Shown: piece by piece, positions 36,900 to 48,905 of the stretch | How the letters are laid out: every line of letters begins with the position of its first letter | Numbering within the stretch: position 1 is the first letter of the stretch | Assembly (NCBI GenBank): GCA_946699065.1 | Contig: CAMPDV010001734.1 | Span: forward strand, 33,897 to 97,896 | Reading direction: 5' to 3' | From: Loxodes magnus | Lineage: Eukaryota; Ciliophora; Karyorelictea; Loxodida; Loxodidae | Length of the DNA: 64,000 nt | Notes under the pieces: generated by a model | The model's input: only the letters and a program-made list of their open reading frames with translations | Told to the model about the DNA's origin: nothing | Databases searched by the model: none | Position numbers and translations under genes: made by a program

Positions 36900-38950
36900 T
36901 GCTTTGTCAATTCCTTATTGCTTTATTTTTTGGAGTATTATCTTATATAGATAAACGAGAAATTTAATATTTAGGCTTTTCTTATTTGATTTTGTATTCT
37001 TTAGCCAAATCCTACTATTTATTTCTTTTTTGTTATCATTTTTAATCTAAGACACTTGCCTTCTTTCTATTTAGCCCTGATTTCTAGGATGCTTCTCTCA
37101 AGCTAATAGAGAAACTGATTTATTCCCTAAGCTCTTATATTCATTTGGCGTTGCTTTAATTCCTTTTTATTTTAATATCATAGTAGGTTTTTTAAAACTT
37201 AAGGAAGTTTTTCTGCTTACTTATAATATTTGCAAATTAGAGTTTTAATAATTTTCTAAATTTGACTATGATTTGCAAGTTCTTTAAATTAGAAATTTTT
37301 TAGTAGCTTGGCTTTATATCCTTTGTCTAATTTACTTTTACTATTTTTTGCTTTTACTCATATCTTGATCATTCTTACTTTTTAACTTAGTTTATCACTT
37401 TACTTTAATTAGTATCTTTGATAAAGTCTAAAGATTGAAAATGTCGATAAATTGAAAGGAGATAAAAATTTATCTTCAAGATGTTTCTACTTGCTTTAAG
37501 CATTTTGGTTACCTATCTATTATTATCCTTTTAAGTTTAACTTCTTTTGGACTCGTTTATTTCAAAAAAACTTTAAAGGCATTCAGTTAGTTATTTCTTC
37601 AAGGATACCAAGGTTTAATTGCCTTACTTCTAGTTGTTTTACCTTACTAATTTTCAGTTATTTTTACTTATTTACTGTATCTTAGTTTAGCTTTCATTAT
37701 TGGAAAAACTGTTGTGTATATTTAAATTTATCTACTCTATAAATTTATCAGAAGTATTTATTTTCTATGATTTAAATATTCATCTGAAGATAAAAGAAGC
37801 AGTAGATCTATTTTAAGTTTTTTAAAAATAACCTGTTTAAAATTCTGCCTCTTGATTGCTATTTTTCATCTTAAGTAGCTATGAAAAAAATTATTCAATT
37901 TAAATGTCTTGATTAATAAAACTGCTTCTACTTTATTGGCTATTAGTACTTTAAATTACTTTCTTGATTAAGATTTAGACTAATCTGAATATCTTTAATT
38001 CTTTTAAATATTTCAGAAATGGCGAACGGATTACCTTTACTCTATTGAGCGCTTTTTCTTACTTTAGTTCTGTTATTTCTTGCTATTCTTAAGTTTTGTT
38101 CTTTTTTTCTTTCTCAGCTAGATTAATGATAAATTTATTTCACATACGGAGCTATAAAGATTATAATAATTTATTATAACTAATAAGTACGAGGTGAGAT
38201 GCAGATTTTCATACCTGAAGAATGGATTTTGGCTAATAAGTAGGAAATTAAAAAGAATTTTGCACTCCTCTGGAAATTAACCCTGGTATTCTACATTAAG
38301 AGTAATAGTATTTTTAATAACTAACTATAATCATTTTTAAAGGTGCTTGAATTTCTTCATATGAGCTTTTTAATATCCTGTTATTTTACTTTCCTCACCT
38401 AAGAGAACAGCAATATATTCAACATGCTAATTTAATCTCTAATTTTTCATATATTCATTAAAATTAGAACAATCTAATGTTTCAATCTTTCCATGCACTA
38501 TAAAAAATCCCTTTACACTTATTCCTTTTGCTAGTTGCTTTAAAAATTTTTGTTTTTTATTTTGTTACTCATACTTATCCAATGTTAGTGACTCTTAATC
38601 TATTCTTAAAATTTTAATTTCTATTCTAAGTACGGATAATATTTACGATTAAAGAGGTTCTATTACAAGTCTATTTTTTGTGGATAAATCAAAATTAATA
38701 TGCTATCTTGCGTTTTCTTTTATGACTCTATTTCAATATAGCAAGTATTAAGCACTAAATGTAGTTCTTCAGTCCTTCTAGGTTTTTCAACTAGTTAAAG
38801 GAAATATCATCTTTTTGTCAACTCTAAGAGATCAGCATTTCAAAAAACTTGTTAAACTTAGTTAAGACTAACTACTAGCTTTCCTAGTTATTTGTAGTTG
38901 ATAAGTAAGAAGTCTTGGATGCGGTTATAACTTAAGTTAAGATTCTGTAA
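36900..38950 (-). pseudogene. Coiled-coil protein remnant with an unrecognised N-terminal region
   Basis: The 38330-38920 part reads KPRRTEELHLVLNTCYIEIE, then in another frame LTLDKYEQQNKKQKFLKQLA, GFFIVHGKIETLDCSNFNEY and YIAVLLGEESKITGY. From about 38190 down to 36900 the minus strand is Lys/Gln/Glu-rich and helical (EQQEITELKQEKALNRVKVI). Several frame changes are needed to join these, so boundaries and unity of the gene are uncertain. No catalytic motif was seen. Confidence 0.35.
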
Positions 38951-39299
38951 TGATTAGAAATATTTGTTATTTTTCTTTGATATTCTGTCACGCGTATTAA
39001 TTTAGTTATCTACTAGAGGCTATTATAGGTATCATCTAGCTATTTTACTAAATTTTTATTTAAGCTTACTAATTTCGCAATATTTTCCTAAAATTTATTT
39101 TATCCCTTGGCTATGTAGCAAAATATTCTATCTAAAATATTTTAGAGGGAAAATTCTTCCATTTTATATATTAATTTTAATAGTAATTATTCTTCTATTT
39201 ATTAAGTATTAAGTTAATAAAATAATACTATTAATATCTAAGTATCTCTTAAGCCATAAATTTAGTTTCTTTTAATTTTTAGTTTATTCAAAAAATAAA

Positions 39300-41084
39300 A
39301 TGCAAGCATCTAAATGTGAAGCTTGTGAAGAAGAGTTCAACTAAGAGCTTAAAAAGCCTAGAAGATGTGATTGTGGATGTATCATCTGTGAGAGATGTTT
39401 GAAAGGTATCTACAAAGTTTAAAAGAAGTTCATATGCAACAATCACAACATTATCACTGATAGACCAATTGAAGAATTGGAAATACTAGATTTACATCTT
39501 TAAGAGGAGTTCAAATAAAGCTAATTGAGTATATGTTAGTAGCATAATGAGATTCTATCATTGTATTGTCTGAGTGACAGTGCATTAATATGTGAAAAAT
39601 GTCAATAGGATTCTCATGAGGATCATCAATGTGTTAGACAAGAGGAGATCGTTCCTATTATGTAAGTTCGTATGGAAATGACTTTAAGTGCTATAAAGGA
39701 GAGGTTGAAGCAATATTCTTCTGTTTTGGGTCAATGATAAAAGTAGTTGGCTGAGGATTATAAGTTAAATAGAAAATATATAATGTAGATCTATGATAAA
39801 ATCAAGAGAAGTTTAGAGTAAGCATGTGAGGAGGTGGTGTTAAGAGTATAGGACTAAGGTGAATAGTGTAGGTAGGAAATGGGTTAAAATAATCTTTTTG
39901 AAAGACTAGAGAGTATCGGGTCAATCTAATAGGTTACTATATAGTAATGTGAGATAAAGAAGGTGGAGATAGAGAGGTTGGAGTTATAGTTGTAAGAGAA
40001 GTGAATAAAGGATGAGTAAAAATATTCTTAGTATAAGGCTATTCTTAGTTTAAAGAATATGGAAGTTTAGGTCTTTGAGAGATTGATAAAGGAGATTCAG
40101 CCACTATAGGAGTTGCGAGTTAGAGAATAGAAATAATCTTTTTAGAGAACTATATAGCATTTATAAAAGGAGTTATAGTTGTAGGCTAAATCATATGAGA
40201 GTGTCAATTAGAAAAGTGAAGAACAAATATAAAAGTTACTTTAGGTAATAAGAGATAAGGAAATGTTGTTGGCTGACTTGAGGGAATAAATATCTCGTAA
40301 CTAGAAAGTAATAGAGGATCAATAATTATAAATAAAGAGTTTGATCTAGTAGTAGAATGCTATCTTGCAGTAAAAGGATTTCGATTTATAAGGATATAAA
40401 GATAAGTTAGAGAAATAGTCTAAGAGTTTGAGTGAGTAAATAAAAAGTTTATCGAGTGAGGGTGTTTAATATCAATTGCGAATAAGTGATTTGTTGTAGG
40501 TTGTTTAAGAGAAGGATTAGAGGAGTTAATCTTAATAGTAGTAGTATGAAAAGCAAGATTTATAGAAAGAGTAAAGGATAAGAGAGTTGTAGAGTGAGTT
40601 TGATCTTTAGAGAAAGGAGAATGATCATTTAAGGGTTTAAATCAATAGATTGAGTGAGTAAAATAGTTAGAGAGAAAGTGAGTTGAATGTGGTTACTAAG
40701 GCTAATAATGATAATATTTTATAGAATCGTGAGTTGGGTTAGTAGATAGAGAGTTTGAAGTAGGAGAGATCTAATTTGGAGAACTAGATATAAATTTTAT
40801 TGGAGGAAAGGAAATAGTTAACTAGTTAGATGAATGAGTTACGAACAAGAATAATGAAATATGAATTTTAAATATCGATAGTATCTCCGAATAATAAATC
40901 TGTGAAGCTTGAGGTTAAGCAAGACACTACTATCGGATAGCTAAAGGACATGATAGAATAATAAACAAATTTATACTGATGGTCATTGGACATCTATAAG
41001 AATGGCAATAAGTTAGAGAACGACTAGACAATGCAATCTTTAAAGATAATGGATGGAGAATAGTTATAAATGAGATGGAGTTAA
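39300..41084 (+). CDS. RING/B-box/coiled-coil protein with C-terminal ubiquitin-like domain (intact)
   Basis: ATG at 39300 opens 594 codons with no frame break, ending at a TAA (41082-41084) after QLQMRWS. The N terminus has a RING-like Cys cluster (C6, C9, C23, C27, C30, C33, C46, H49). A B-box type 2 zinc finger has exact spacing: C79-x2-H82-x7-C90-x2-D93-x4-C98-x2-C101-x4-H106-x2-H109. Residues about 125-515 are a long Gln/Glu/Lys coiled coil. Residues 520-594 form a ubiquitin-like beta-grasp pattern (FQISIVSPNNKSVKLEV, TIGQLKDMIE, LDIYKNGNKLENDQTM, DGEQLQM). RING, B-box and coil are the TRIM plan, so an E3-like role is likely; the Ubl tail is unusual. In-frame TGA codons at 39735, 40002 and 40977 encode Trp. 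Its C-terminal half has a decayed copy at 6770-7620. Confidence 0.85.
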
Positions 41085-41149
41085 TTTTTTATAATATATG
41101 TAGATGGTAAATAATCTAATTAAAGGAAGTACGTTACATTTCTAAATTT

Positions 41150-41830
41150 TTATTTTTTAAAATAGGTAAGGCATTTTAATATTTCTTAACTTATAGATCG
41201 TAAGTCATTTTAATATTCTTAACTTATAGTTGGTAAGTTATTTTAATATTCTTAACTTATAGCTGGTAAGTTATTTTAATATTCTTAACTTAGGTAAGTT
41301 ATTTTAATATTCTTAACTTAGGTAAGTTATTTTAATATTCTTAACTTAGGTAAGTTATTTTAATATTCTTAACTTATAGCATGTAAGCATTTTAATATTC
41401 TTAACTTAGGTAAGTTATTTTAATATTCTTAACTTAGGTAAGCATTTTAATATTCTTAACTTAGGTAAGTCATTTTAATATTCTTAACTGTATAGATTGT
41501 AAGTATTTACTGATCAGATGGTAATATACGATTTGACACATATATTTATAAGTTCGGGATAGTAATATATATTTTAATCAATATTAGAAGAAGGTATTTT
41601 AGGTTTAGATATTAATTTTAGAATGTAATAATTGGAGTAAGAATTAGTATGTAAGTTTGTTTTTTACGTTTTAATTAAATAGATGGTAAGTTTTAATTAA
41701 TATAAGTTGGTACAAATGGTTTAAAGATAATGTAATAGAGTGTATGTTTTGTGAAATAAGGGGGTGAGTTTGTTAATGTGAATTCAGGTTGTAAGAACTT
41801 CATGGTTGTAGTGATTAAGGAGTCTGAATT
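41150..41830 (+). repeat. Tandem array of intron-like units behind the RING/Ubl gene
   Basis: From about 41165 to 41490 a 28-bp unit is repeated about eleven times. Each unit starts GTAAG, has TTAATATTCTTAAC and ends TTAG or TATAG. Units abut directly (TTAG then GTAAG) or are separated by exactly three bases (ATC, TTG, CTG, CAT). From about 41490 to 41830 more diverged GT...AG segments continue with three-base spacers (ATG, TTG, GGG, GTT). Each unit has the 5' GTAAGT, a TTAAC branch-like site and a 3' AG of a mini-intron. It may be a minisatellite derived from an intron; splicing is unproven. Confidence 0.7.
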
Positions 41831-41839
41831 CAAATGGAT

Positions 41840-42350
41840 GAAGTGAACAACTGATATACTTAATAATAACTCTTATTAATTACATAATATTTATATTTAT
41901 ATGTTTATATGTTTATGAGTTTATTATTTATATATTTATATATTTATATATGAAAGATTGTTTATAAGTTTAAATAAAGTTGGAAATAAATACTATTTAG
42001 TGTGTGTATGGTTAGTAAAAAAAAGTTGGTTATAAATATTATAAATACTATTTATAGTATAAATACTATTTAGGGAATATAAATATTATAAAGAGTGAAA
42101 AGAGTATAAAGAGTGTTAAGGTATTTTTTTTTATGGTATAGATTGTTTTTTAGATAAAGTTAAATTTTTGTGGATAAAGAATAGGAAGGTAATTATTTAT
42201 TAATTTAAATTTTATTATTTATAGTTTAATTATAATATTATTTATAATTTTATTATTTTATTATTTTAATTTTATTACATATTATTTATTTTAAAGATTT
42301 TACGTTTAATAATTTAAGGATGTGTAATAGTTTAATATTTAAATTAATGT
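41840..42350. other. TA-rich simple sequence
   Basis: Short TTTATATATTTATATG-type and AAATACTATTTA repeats. No gene. Confidence 0.5.
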
Positions 42351-43760
42351 TTTTAAATGTTTAAAAATAATGAAAATAGAATATTTGATTGTTCATTGTT
42401 TTGCACAAAAAAAAAATATTTTCTGTGGGAACAAAAGTGATTTTTTTTTTACAAAATAATTTGAAATGGAACTAATAAAGAGTAAAAAGGGATGGTAATG
42501 TTTAATGAATATATTAAAGAGTGAGGTTTTTTAAGTTTAAGTTTTAATAAGATTAAGAATGGATTAGTTAAAAGGGAGAAATGGAATTAGTTGAGAGTTT
42601 ATACTTTTTTTATAATTTAAGAGAGGAGAGTAAAAATATTTCTATATGAAAAAAACATTTTGAGTTTGTGAATAAGACAAAATTAGTTTGAGAATTTTGA
42701 ATTTTAGATAATTGAAAAAGGAAAAGAAAGAATTTTTAGAATTAAATAGTTGTTTTTTAATGTAAAGTATTATTTGAATTTAAGAATATTAAAATTTTTC
42801 AAGATAAAGGTTGAAAATAGTAACTGATAAAATAAAAAAGTTTTTTATATAGTATAAAATTAATGAAAATAAAATATTTGTTTTTTTGCTCAGCGTTTTG
42901 CACTATAGGGAAAAGTGGCGTCGGAACAAAAGTGTGAAAGTTAGGACAAAAATATTTGAAATGGAACTAAAAAAGTGTAAAAAGGTATAAGAGTTGGGAG
43001 TGGTGATTAAATTATTAAAGAGTGAGGTTTGTTAAGTAAAGGATATGAAGGAGAATGGATAAATTTTGAAAGGAGAAACGGAATTAGTGAAAAGTTTATA
43101 TTAATATTGGGAATAAAAAGTTGGATTAAAAAAAATTTTTAAATTACAATTTTTTTTTTAGAACTGCAATAAGAAAAAAAAATTTTAAGATTTTTTTTTT
43201 CGTTTTAGTTTGGAGTTAATTTTTTTTTAAGAGCAAAGTATATTTTTGGTTTCAAGAATTTAAAAATTTTTTAAGATTAATTTTGAAAATAAATATTTAA
43301 AAAGTAAAAAATGTTTTTACAGTCAAAAAGCGTGAAAATTTATTTTTGTTTTTTTGCTCAGCGTTTTATACTACAAGAGTTTTTTCGGACGGAATAAGAA
43401 AAAATTTTTTGATTTAAAGAGATCGGATATTTTTTAATTTAAATAATCGAATATTTATAAAATAAATATTTTTTAAAGTTATGGGTTAAAAAATTTGGGG
43501 AGCCATAATGTAATTAAGCATTGAATATAATTTTTTTTAATTTTGGAAAAAATTTTGGCAATTTGAATATAAAATGTCTAATAAAGTTATTTAATAATCT
43601 CTATCAGTTATTTTTTAACTATAACATCGAAATAAAATGGAAAAATTTTTATTTTGTTTTTTTGCTCAGCGTTTTACACTACAAGAGATTTTTCGGACGG
43701 AATAAAAATTTTTAAAATTTTAATGCTAAGGCTTTAAATATTCTTATAAAGATAAAAACG
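42350..43760 (+). repeat. Tandem satellite with a GC-richer GCTCAGCG landmark
   Basis: The landmark TTTTTTTGCTCAGCGTTTT, then a short variable part and CGGAACA/CGGACGGAA, occurs at about 42885, 43345 and 43655. A decayed copy lies at about 42395. The first two intervals share TTTGAAATGGAACTAA, TTAAAGAGTGAGGTTT and GGAGAAA.GGAATTAG. The last two differ by a duplication of about 310 bp relative to block A, which has a single landmark at about 229. The landmark stands out by composition and conservation in otherwise AT-rich DNA. Confidence 0.7.
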
Positions 43761-46062
43761 TTAGAAGTATAAAATTTTTAGATAAAAAGTATTAGAGAAG
43801 TTAGTAATATAAAAAAAATTTTAAAAAAATTTATTTTTTTAATTTCAGGAAATTTTAAGGATGGAAAAATTTTTAAGGAGATATATATTAAAAAGAATAA
43901 ATATATTTAGATATATTTTAATAATGTTAATCATTTTTATTCTACATAAATTTTGTTAATTACATCTCTCTAAATTTAAAATAAAAATATTTATAGTCTA
44001 GATTTATTTTATACAATTTTTACTTTTTTAATATAAGAATTTATTGACTTAACTATTTTTGATATTTATTATAGGTAAGGATTATAAATTTAATAAAAAG
44101 ACAATTAGAAAATATTTAATTTTTTTCATGTATATTTATGAATTCAGAATTGATAAATAGCAAATTATGATTAAAAATTTATTTTTCATCATAAAATAAA
44201 TTAATTATAAATTATTAAAAAAGAGATGAGAGAAAATAATATATTAAATAATAAAAAAATTTAAATCTTTCAAGTTAGATTTTTTGAATGTTTGTCGATC
44301 TACTAATAAAGCTTAAAAGGTTTAATTTTTTTAATTTGAGGAAACAATTTAATTTTTTATTGAAGATATGAAAATTATTTATTTAGATATTCATTAATTC
44401 AAATCCTAATATAATAATTTAATATCTAATTATTAAAAAATTTAAATCGTTAATTTTAAATAATTTTAATTTATGCTTAGTGCATGATAATACTAGTTCT
44501 AAATTTATAATTAAGACAAAGATAATCTGAATAATTTTTAAAGTAATACAATTTTAAATGTTAATATTAAAATAATTATTCTATAATTTTACTAAAAAAG
44601 GTTACTTTTTTCAATCTATAAGACAAAATTTTAAATAGCGTTGATTTTTTAAGTTTGAATTAATTCAGTGTAGATTTAATCTCATAGCATATAAAAGTTA
44701 CTTAGCTTTAAATTTAAATTTTGAACAAAAGAGTTTTTGAAAATTTTAATTATTATAAATGCTTTATTTACCAAAAGATGCTTGTGAATTTTTTAGTCAA
44801 TGAAGTATTAACTTTTAATATTTGTGAAAAGTAATTCTCATCATGTTTCTTTTTCTTAATGAAATTTTAAATAGTTATAACAGATATACTTCCAATCAGT
44901 TTTTGCAAACAGATAATACATTGAGTAATGAATATAAATTCGAAAATCATAAACTTCTAACCCTTATAAAGCCAGATAATTAAAAAAAAAACTTTCTTCA
45001 AAATCTTGGAAATACAGCGGAGAACTCTCTAAGATTAAATAATGTCATTATTAAAACGATCTTTAAAAAACAATAATATATGTTAATTTTACATTAAAAC
45101 AAGTCACTTACAGCATAATAATGCAAGTTAAGAACAAAAAAAGGAAATCTGAGGAAAAAACTACAGAATGAAGTAGCTGTAAATATAGCAAAATAAAAGA
45201 AAAAATAAAAAGACTAAATTGTATTGTTTAAACTGATTAAAAGACATACTAAATAATATTGGAGGCTTAATTATTAAAGAATTAATTTTCATACTTAGAG
45301 TAAAACAAAAGCATTAAAAGATTATAATAAAAAGAGAAATTAAAAAAATGTATAAATAAAAATATCTTTATAAATGCTTTAATTATATATAATAAAAAAT
45401 AATGATAAGAAAACAAATATAAAAAAGCTATTTTTAATAAATTAATAAAAATTAAATATAAAAATAGTTTAAACTTTATTATAATAGCATAAATTATAAA
45501 AACTCAGAAATTAATAAAAGTTATAAATCTTAATCTAACATCTTATGTCTATTTTTTTTAATTTTGTTGATTCTTTATTCTTAGAAATTTAATTTTGTCG
45601 TATTATAAAAAATAAATCTTTATTTTAAGATATTAATTAAGTAATTTTAGAAGTTATAAAATTAAAAAATTGAAATAATTAGTTTAACTTAACGAATAGT
45701 TAAAGAGGTTAATAATAAATTAGTTAAAAAATAAAATAAAAGATCTTAAATTAGTATTCTATATAAAGAAGAATAAATGTTTTATATTTATTTAAAATAA
45801 GTACAAGATATTTAATTAAATCATAACAAATAATAAAATAACCTTATATTTCATACCAAATCTAGTTTTAAAGCAGATTGGTTAAGAGATAAATCTTTAA
45901 TAATCATTTAATAAACCTAAAACTATCAAATTTATCATTAATTCACTTTAATCAAATTCCTATTAAATGAAGCTTCTGATTTAATTCAGAAGTATCACTT
46001 TATTTAAGTTTATGTTTAAAAATGTCAAACTTCTATTCTCATGTTGTTTCTTAAGTCTTTTT
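43140..46062 (+). repeat. Repeat block B, direct copy of block A
   Basis: Colinear with 1-2890, with many substitutions and small indels. Differences include the extra landmark-bearing duplication at its left end and the absence of about 180-230 bp that block A has at about 1620-1850. The conserved possible coding segment (see 1297-1527) lies at about 44730-44950 on the minus strand and has a one-base deletion. Confidence 0.8.
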
Positions 46063-46194
46063 GTTTTTTACCATGCGTAAATATCTTAATTTTTAATTGG
46101 TTTATATAATCTAAAGCTTTTATACGTAATTAAATACATAGTATGCTTTACCTAATAGTAATAATAAACTTCTTAAATTGTAAAATTAAAAGTC

Positions 46195-46993
46195 TTAATA
46201 GTTATTACTTTCTCTCAACTTATTATTTTCCACTTTCTCACAGTATTATCATATCCTCCTGATACTATTTATTTCTTGTCCTTACCCAATGCTATAGAAT
46301 TTAGATCATTTTTTAGCCTTAAAGAGTTTATATACATTCACCTATATAAAAGTTCCATATCTACATGATCCAGAAATTGAAACACTTTTAGCATTACTAA
46401 ACTGAATACTTGATACAGCATTTGAATTACCTTGAAGAGTTCGAAGTAGCTGACTAATTGTGGATCCCTATATATTGATTATCTTATCAATAATTCCTGA
46501 TATGATCAGTTCTGGTCACTTTAAATCGCTACAGAAAACACAAAATCTGTATCTCCCCACAAGGAACCCTTACGTTAGCTAGTCCCATTTATTGATCGAT
46601 TTATCATAACTTCCCAATAAAATTCAATTCCAATCACTTGATATCGCTAAAGAATTTACACCATTCGTGTGTCCTTACAAAGAATTTTTTAACTAACCAG
46701 TTGCTAAGTTCCATATCATTATCGTACCTTCAGAACTTCCCGATACGATTCCTTTTTTGGTCTCTTAAGATCGCTACAGATAATAAAGGATTCGTATGTC
46801 CCTATAAAGTAATCTTACACTAGCCAGTTGTTAAGTCCCATATCTTTATCGTATTATCTCTACTTCCCGATACGATTCAATTATAGTTACTAGATATCGC
46901 TACAGATAATACAGGACCGTATGTTCTTGGAATATTCTATCTAAATATTAAAGACCTACCTTTAGTTTTATCGTAGTTGATTATATTTTTCAT
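46195..46993 (-). pseudogene. WD40-repeat protein fragment (frameshifted)
   Basis: ATG at 46993 (MKNIINYDKTKGRSLIF) leads to repeats with the WD40 pattern: SVAISSNYNWIVSGSRDNTI then KIWDLTTGQ and TLQGHTN; KGIVSGSSEGTIMIWNLATG; GHTNGVNSLAISSDW; and a last NSIALGKDKKQIVSGGYDNT then VRKWK. At least two one-base frame changes separate the repeats and some are decayed. TGA supplies the W of YNWIVSG and DWNWILLG. Only about five repeats remain, fewer than a full seven-blade propeller, so this is a fragment. Confidence 0.7.
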
Positions 46994-46999
46994 TTTTAA

Positions 47000-47570
47000 A
47001 AAACAAAATAGGTAGAATTTCATATTTAAGAAAAAAAGTAATTTTACCTAGAGAATAATTAGGTAATTTAAAATATTAGTTAAACAGATACTCTTAATAA
47101 ATTATATATTTTTATTTTGATTTATAATTTTATAACTTACTTTATAATAGTTTAATTATATTATCTGATATAAGGAAAATAATATCCTGACTTAGTTTAA
47201 ATAGAATTAAGTATAAAAGTATTAATTAATTAATTATACTTATAAGTATATTATTATTAAAACATATTTACATCCTTTTAAATCATTTAAATATAAGAAA
47301 AATATTTTATTTTCTTATATTTTTGCTATTATTTCTATATAACTTAAATTAAATATAATGCTTATCCCTTTAGATTTTTATGCTATAAGCAAAACTGTTT
47401 TACCATTTATTTAAAGAGATCAACGAACTATCCATTAGAAAATATATTTAAGTTAAAATTAAATTAAATAATTAAATATTATATACAATAATCAATTAAA
47501 ATTTACTATTTACCTTATAAACTAAATTTATCATTCACTTATTTTTATCCTTTCATTACCTACTATATAA
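47000..47570. other. AT-rich intergenic stretch
   Basis: Nothing recognised. Confidence 0.4.
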
Positions 47571-47579
47571 AAAACTAAC

Positions 47580-48079
47580 ATTTTACGCTAAAATCTCTTC
47601 TGAATAAGATCTATACCAATCAAGATACGACTAGCAAAATTTACTTTAAGAACTCAAATTATGTAATAAGAGAATTTTAAACTTTTAAGAAATGTATAAG
47701 AGCTTGATAGGAAATCGCATACTAAAAAGACTTAAAATAAGTACTCAGCAAATATTAGAATCGAATGATTAGAAACAAAATTCAGCAACTTTGCAGTGCT
47801 AACCGAAAGCATACTCCTTTAAAATTAGTCAATGGATGTAGACCTAAAGATCAACCAGAAAAAATTTAATTATAGAAGTGAAAAAAAAACTGATCATATT
47901 AAACGTAACCACTACGTTTAAAAGAATAGCTAAGAGGAGTGCAGTATACATTATATCCAAATAATCTCTGTAAAAAACTTCTGAATCTGCTGTTTAAGTA
48001 TTAAAGGTAAAAGAAAAATAAATAATGAAAAGCTTAGGTAATTATAATATACCAAGAGGTATTAAGCTTTTTATAAAGT

Positions 48080-48080
<1 letters not shown>
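47580..48080 (+). pseudogene. Retroelement ORF1-like protein, copy 3
   Basis: A plus-strand frame from an ATG near 47660 reads MQQENFKLLRNVQELDRKSH, then ETKFSNFAVLTESILLQ and INQKKFNYRSEKK. It corresponds to MQQENFKLQRNVQELEGK and KFNQLVELTESL of copy 1 (3640-4278, minus). The Cys motif is not conserved. The copy runs up to the A-tract at 48084. Confidence 0.45.

Positions 48081-48083
<3 letters not shown>

Positions 48084-48115
<32 letters not shown>
48084..48115 (+). repeat. 32-base poly(A) tract
   Basis: An uninterrupted run of 32 A, by far the longest homopolymer here, lies directly between two ORF1-like copies. The last A belongs to the ATG of the next frame. This placement looks like the 3' tail of an inserted retroelement copy. 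Confidence 0.9.
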
Positions 48116-48118
<3 letters not shown>

Positions 48119-48905
48119 AATAATCTATTCGCCTTTCCAAAAACCAAATTAAGAACGCAAAAAGGAAAGCTGCGAAACTAATGCAGAAACAATAACAAGA
48201 AGAAGATAAATCAAGTTCCTCATCTGAAGGAAAAGTTATAATTGGAACAATAGAGACGAATCCAGTAAAAGTACAAAAATAATCAGAAATCTAAATATAA
48301 ATTGACTAAATGAAAACAATAATACAAAATTATTAGGAAACAATTTACAATCAAGGGGAAAAAATAAGAGAACTAATGAATACTATCGAAGATTAAAACA
48401 ACGAGCTACTAATAATAAGACGACAATTGATTTAAAATAATTTAGTCACGGAATAGTAACTATATGAATAATCTCAATCGAATTTTAAGCAAGAACAAAA
48501 TATGATTATTGAAAAAGTTTCTACATAAACAAACATCCAAGAAAAATAGAATGACGAAAAGATTAATATAGAATTACTCCAAAGAATCGATTAACTTGAA
48601 AAAAAAGTATTTCTGAAGAGATTCAAGAAAAGACCAATCAAAAATTGCTATTATTTCAAATCAAAGTGACACCTATTACAAAATTGCGATCAGTGGAGAT
48701 AAATTTAGATGAAAGAACAACAAAGAACGTTAAGAATGCTTAGCAGACTCTGAATCACCGAAACGGGAATTTACAAGAAGAAGATATTCTTATAAAAGAC
48801 AGAAGATTCTCAGTGGTTCCATCCACAAAAAAAAATGGCGTGGTATCCATCCACGCTAAAAAAATGGTAGCAAAAACCTGGTTGAAAATCCAGGGAATGC
48901 TAAAC
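48115..48905 (+). CDS. Retroelement ORF1-like protein, copy 4
   Basis: ATG at 48115 opens a Lys/Gln/Glu coiled-coil frame (MEQSIRLSKNQIKNAKRK; KIRELMNTIEDQNNELLIIR) of about 165 residues. It is followed by a basic patch and CYYFKSKWHLLQNC, which has C-x3-x4-H-x4-C knuckle-like spacing with F where a second Cys would be expected and aligns with CWYFRKYGHIQDIA of copy 1. After an A8 run at 48599-48606 a -1 frame is also open and looks protein-like (GVVSIHAKKMVAKTW), so a frame change or slippage somewhere in the 3' half is possible. Coding-like composition ends near 48905. Confidence 0.5.

Noticed and set aside
41165-41490. CRISPR-like array
   Set aside because: The repeats abut or have three-base spacers, there are no unique spacers or cas genes, and the genome is eukaryotic.
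3837-47960. Shared GAGTGCAGTATA sequence at about 3838 and 47936 as a repeat
   Set aside because: The flanking homology between these two ORF1-like regions is in opposite orientation, so the short match is coincidental.
48599-48606. Programmed -1 frameshift at the A8 run in ORF1-like copy 4
   Set aside because: The unshifted frame carries the motif shared with copy 1 (C-x-YF...H), so slippage is not needed; both frames look open and the case stays undecided.
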